Part shown: positions 7,769 to 9,655 of the stretch, piece after piece
Layout of the letters: the number at the start of each line of letters is the position of its first letter
Position numbering within the stretch: position 1 is the first letter of the stretch
DNA from: Gammaproteobacteria bacterium
Lineage (GTDB): Bacteria; Pseudomonadota; Gammaproteobacteria; SZUA-229
Assembly: GCA_029287815.1 (NCBI GenBank)
Contig: JARFQK010000193.1
Location: forward strand, 1-9,655
Direction: 5' to 3'
DNA length: 9,655 bases
Position numbers and translations under genes: made by a program
Notes under the pieces: generated by a model
Seen by the model: the letters and a program-made list of their open reading frames with translations, nothing else
What the model was told of the DNA's origin: nothing
Database searches by the model: none

Positions 7769-7778
7769 GAAAGCCCGT
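7748..7778 (+). terminator. possible hairpin at the 3' end of ackA
   Basis: The arms ACGGGCT (7748-7754) and AGCCCGT (7772-7778) are perfect complements around a loop holding the ackA stop codon and a small nested CTC-TTT-GAG hairpin. No T-run follows, so it is more likely a 3' stabilising structure or a weak terminator than a classical rho-independent one. Confidence 0.3.
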
Positions 7779-8117
7779 CCGTTGAGTATTCGAGTGGATG
7801 CCTGTAACCGACAGCAAAAATCCGACTTTCTGCGATGCCGGACCAAGCTTATAATCTATACAACCCGGTGCTGCCCGAATATCAATGTCATGCATGTTCA
7901 CGCTGCCGACCGTTCACAATGATGATGGAGGCCACCGACTTCTGGAAGAGGATTCAGCCCCCCTGTTCATTGGAATCGGAACGGTGGCTGGAAAACTGTA
8001 TCGCGTAACCCCAGGTGTCCAACCGCTCTGGAATGGCATTGAAGGCAATGGTCATGCGCTGTTGGCCTGTAATCCATAGATAAGTTGAGTTATATCCCCT
8101 TCGATTCATCATAAAAG
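7779..8117. other. spacer between ackA and the origin-like region, no convincing gene
   Basis: The only ORF of note is 64 codons at 7885-8079 (+), starting without a clear ribosome binding site. Its product (for example SAPLFIGIGTVAGKLYRV) resembles nothing I know. It could be a remnant or chance. No RNA gene or repeat is apparent. Confidence 0.35.
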
Positions 8118-8332
8118 TTTTCCACAAATGCTGTGGATAAAAGTGTGGATCAAACCATATTAAAGAGCACTAATGCCTTAAAATATGAACTTTTTATTAA
8201 ATTGGTGTTTTTTTATACAATATATTAATTATTATTATTAACAATATCTTATGGGATTTTTGCAAACCAACTATGAAGACACTGTTATTTCGTGCTTACA
8301 TACTCTTACGATTCTATGACGGCTGTGTATAA
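8118..8332. other. candidate replication origin (oriC-like): DnaA boxes flanking an AT-rich tract
   Basis: Four matches to the DnaA box TTWTNCACA or close variants occur in 215 bp: TTTTCCACA (8118-8126, +), TTATCCACA (8132-8140, -), TGATCCACA (8144-8152, -, one mismatch) and TTATACACA (8324-8332, -). The 8132 and 8324 boxes are identical to E. coli R1/R4-type and R2-type boxes. The middle pair starts 12 bp apart as near-direct repeats (TGTGGATAAAAG and TGTGGATCAAAC). Between the groups, about 8155-8265 is strongly AT-rich, including runs of T and an ATT-repeat, as expected of a DNA-unwinding element. No protein-coding frame crosses it. Against it: no dnaA, rpmH, gidA or parAB is in the window, and GATC sites are few. 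It could instead be a plasmid or integrative-element origin. Confidence 0.5.
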
Positions 8333-8828
8333 CAACTGATGGCGTGGATCAACGGCCGAGAAAAAGTCAATAGCCTGACGGACTGAAATTAACGGACACA
8401 TGAATCCTTCTGATGTGCTCAATCCACCCACGCAACCCTGATCGAAAGGGCCATGGGCCTATGTACGTTTGGTTGCAGGCATTCGTGTCAGTGCGGACTT
8501 GAGTCCCCGATCCCGTTTAACAACACCATCGCTGACTCGCGCGTTCGGTGGCAGTGCCGGCTCCCCACCAGGCCAACATTCCGCCGCCACTGGAAAACGT
8601 TTTCGAAGACAATCGGTACGGGCTTATCGCTGCGCATCACGTGATGCCGTTCACTCACGCTGATCTCAGGCACACGTCGGAACGGCTACCGCCAGACTCG
8701 TTTTTTCCATCGATCCCATACCGACAGGTTCGACAACTCAACCGAAGCGATCAACCACGCTCCCTGTCCGATGCCGCCGCACCAGGCGTTCCTTGCCGGC
8801 CCACTCAACATCGGCGTTTTCAAACTGC
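8333..8828. other. region without a recognisable gene
   Basis: Several ORFs of 60-140 codons overlap here on both strands, but none has a protein-like composition or a family motif I recognise. Codon quality is poor in every frame. This is probably decayed coding sequence, GC-richer than the origin-like tract to its left. Confidence 0.4.
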
Positions 8829-9014
8829 TCAGAGCATCCACCAAGATGAACCCGCTCTCAGATATTTCTTGAACGTACTGGCCTTGACCACGACCGTCAA
8901 TGCAAACACGGTGGCAAACGGTAGGACTACAAAGGTGGGATGCAGACTGAAGGGTAGCGCCAGATAGATCACCCAGGTCATCACCAACAGCGGTACGGCC
9001 GCTTTCTTTAGATT
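8829..9014 (-). pseudogene. membrane protein remnant with two transmembrane helices
   Basis: On the minus strand a 61-codon open frame without a start, ending at TGA 8829-8831, reads NLKKAAVPLLVMTWVIYLAL, then PFSLHPTFVVLPFATVFAL and TVVVKASTFKKYL. It contains two clear hydrophobic segments (VPLLVMTWVIYLALPF and TFVVLPFATVFALTVVV), and Lys-rich ends suggest the real C-terminus is near KKYL. Its 5' edge abuts the integrase remnant at 9015, so the rest of the gene has been deleted or displaced. I do not recognise the family. The different frame open across both pieces (8686-9111) is not a real fusion. Confidence 0.5.
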
Positions 9015-9015
9015 T

Positions 9016-9111
9016 CAGCATCAGATGATGCATCCGCTTGGCCTGGGTGGCGTAACTGCCATCGCGATTGCGGTGGCAGCGTTGTTTGAGTTCGTAGTTC
9101 AGATCTCTCAC
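9016..9111 (-). pseudogene. phage-type integrase, N-terminal remnant
   Basis: On the minus strand, from GTG at 9111, 32 codons match the start of tyrosine recombinases with the SAM-like phage integrase N-terminal domain: MRDLNYELK, then HRNRDGSYATQAKRMHHL. Such enzymes integrate and excise mobile elements. A GGAG about 9 bases before the GTG supports the start. Similarity ends at about 9016, exactly where the membrane-protein remnant begins, so the core-binding and catalytic domains are missing. The frame continues to 8686, but the residues beyond are not integrase-like. The call relies on a remembered family pattern. Confidence 0.6.
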
Positions 9112-9313
9112 GGTGTCATCTCCAATGGATCAGTGTTAATGGTCACCTGGCAACAGAAGCTACCGAGGCCCGCCTGCGCGGTACGACCGTGGGACACCAC
9201 TCCCATACGACCTGAATATGCCTGGTCTCAGGCAACACTGTTTTTCCCTGTCGGGTAATGGCCCAGCGCTGGCCAACGGAGCCCTCACGGGCTTTCTTTC
9301 AGGGTGGTTCCAT
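9112..9313 (-). promoter_or_regulatory. leader upstream of the integrase, with perfect Shine-Dalgarno and a four-codon ORF
   Basis: On the minus strand AAAGGAGGTG (9319-9328) is followed five bases later by ATG (9311-9313), then Glu-Pro-Pro and TGA at 9299-9301. The same frame then stays open for 51 more codons to TGA at 9143-9145, 31 bases before the integrase start. The ribosome binding site is the strongest in the window. It may be the truncated start of a lost gene, a leader peptide, or the 5' end of a 56-codon ORF broken by one nonsense codon. The continuation (for example GSVGQRWAITRQGKTVLPE) is not a family I recognise. Confidence 0.35.
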
Positions 9314-9541
9314 GACAGCACCTCCTTTCAAATAGGCGGAACACGTCCGCGGGTTTAGGAATATGAACGTCAACCACATCGCCATGGGCGATCGTCTCAG
9401 TTCGTCGAGTGAATGCAGGCCGGTGCCTGCGAGGATGAACCGATCGACGATCGGTTCTGTTTTGAAGATGGACCCACGGCCAAAGGCCGTAGCGCGTTAA
9501 AGAGTCCGGGTGCGCTCAATTGCCACTGTACACGCAGTGGC
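9182..9541. repeat. series of perfect short hairpins upstream of the integrase
   Basis: Nine perfect inverted repeats occur in 360 bp. With arm positions they are: TGGGA/TCCCA (9190-9194, 9201-9205), flanked by direct repeats TACGACC at 9182-9188 and 9206-9212; TGCCT/AGGCA (9219-9223, 9230-9234); TGGCC/GGCCA (9259-9263, 9271-9275); AGCCC/GGGCT (9280-9284, 9289-9293); GCGGA/TCCGC (9336-9340, 9346-9350); GCAGGC/GCCTGC (9415-9420, 9425-9430); GAACCGATCG/CGATCGGTTC (9437-9446, 9448-9457); ACGGCC/GGCCGT (9476-9481, 9485-9490); and GCCACTG/CAGTGGC (9522-9528, 9535-9541). This could be a structured RNA, recombination site, REP-like cluster or protein-binding array. No protein-coding frame here convinces me. 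Confidence 0.5.
9280..9300 (+). terminator. possible rho-independent terminator (+)
   Basis: The stem AGCCC (9280-9284) and GGGCT (9289-9293) with a TCAC loop is followed by TTCTTTC. It is short and its T-tract is interrupted. No plus-strand gene clearly ends here, so it may instead be part of the hairpin series of this region. Confidence 0.3.
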
Positions 9542-9655
9542 CACGGTTAAAATCGAACGGTAACGGCAGTATAAGAACACATAATCCCGCTGTAACCCCG
9601 AAATTCCATCGCAAACCCGCGCCGTTTCTCAGATTGCCGCCCTCGTCACTACCCC

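Noticed and set aside
8548..8967. 139-codon plus-strand ORF
   Set aside because: It overlaps the better-supported minus-strand membrane remnant in antisense and has no recognisable composition or motif.
8686..9111. 141-codon minus-strand ORF as an intact integrase-like protein
   Set aside because: Only the first 32 residues look like integrase. The rest is out of frame with a membrane-protein remnant, so the ORF is an accidental join.
9025..9258. 77-codon plus-strand ORF with a hydrophobic segment
   Set aside because: Its first part is the antisense of the integrase N-terminus and it crosses several hairpins. It is unlikely to be coding.
9182..9541. CRISPR array or integron attC series
   Set aside because: The hairpins differ in sequence and spacing. 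There is no identical direct repeat of CRISPR length and no conserved attC core sites.

Overview
The window looks like a stretch of gammaproteobacterial chromosome in active decay. Only two full-length, apparently working genes are present: a Ca2+-type P-type ATPase at 2108-4882 (+) and acetate kinase (ackA) at 6542-7768 (+). A third small gene, bfd (5778-5984, -), is full length but has lost one of its four iron-sulfur ligands. These three cover about 44% of the bases. Much of the rest holds recognisable broken remnants: an alpha/beta hydrolase, a glycerophosphodiester phosphodiesterase piece, a pyruvate kinase piece, the tail of a glycogen phosphorylase, a two-helix membrane protein piece, an integrase N-terminus, and one remnant of unknown family. 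That density of pseudogenes suggests a genome under relaxed selection, such as a recently host-restricted symbiont. The organism cannot be named from this sequence. The gammaproteobacterial assignment is an inference from protein flavour and DnaA-box style.

Layout. 1-957 (-): alpha/beta hydrolase pseudogene with one frameshift and one nonsense codon. 1141-1380 (-): GDPD remnant. About 1515-1757 (-): pyruvate kinase remnant. 2030-4882 (+): promoter and intact P-type ATPase. 4963-5154 (-): C-terminal remnant of unknown family. 5362-5984 (-): a doubtful small ORF and bfd. 6316-6402 (+): C-terminus of glycogen phosphorylase. 6542-7768 (+): ackA. 8118-8332: DnaA boxes around a strongly AT-rich tract, which looks like a chromosomal replication origin. 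8829-9111 (-): a membrane-protein remnant abutting an integrase N-terminal remnant. 9182-9541: a dense series of perfect short hairpins upstream of the integrase, with an isolated perfect Shine-Dalgarno sequence that leads into a four-codon ORF.

How the genes fit together. Glycogen phosphorylase, pyruvate kinase and acetate kinase belong to one route, from storage glycogen through glycolysis to acetate and ATP. Here the first two are rubble and only acetate kinase survives, so the locus may once have been a glycogen or fermentation cluster that has lost its upstream steps. The ATPase appears independent of this route and has its own promoter. The origin-like region and the integrase region at the right are the least ordinary parts of the window.
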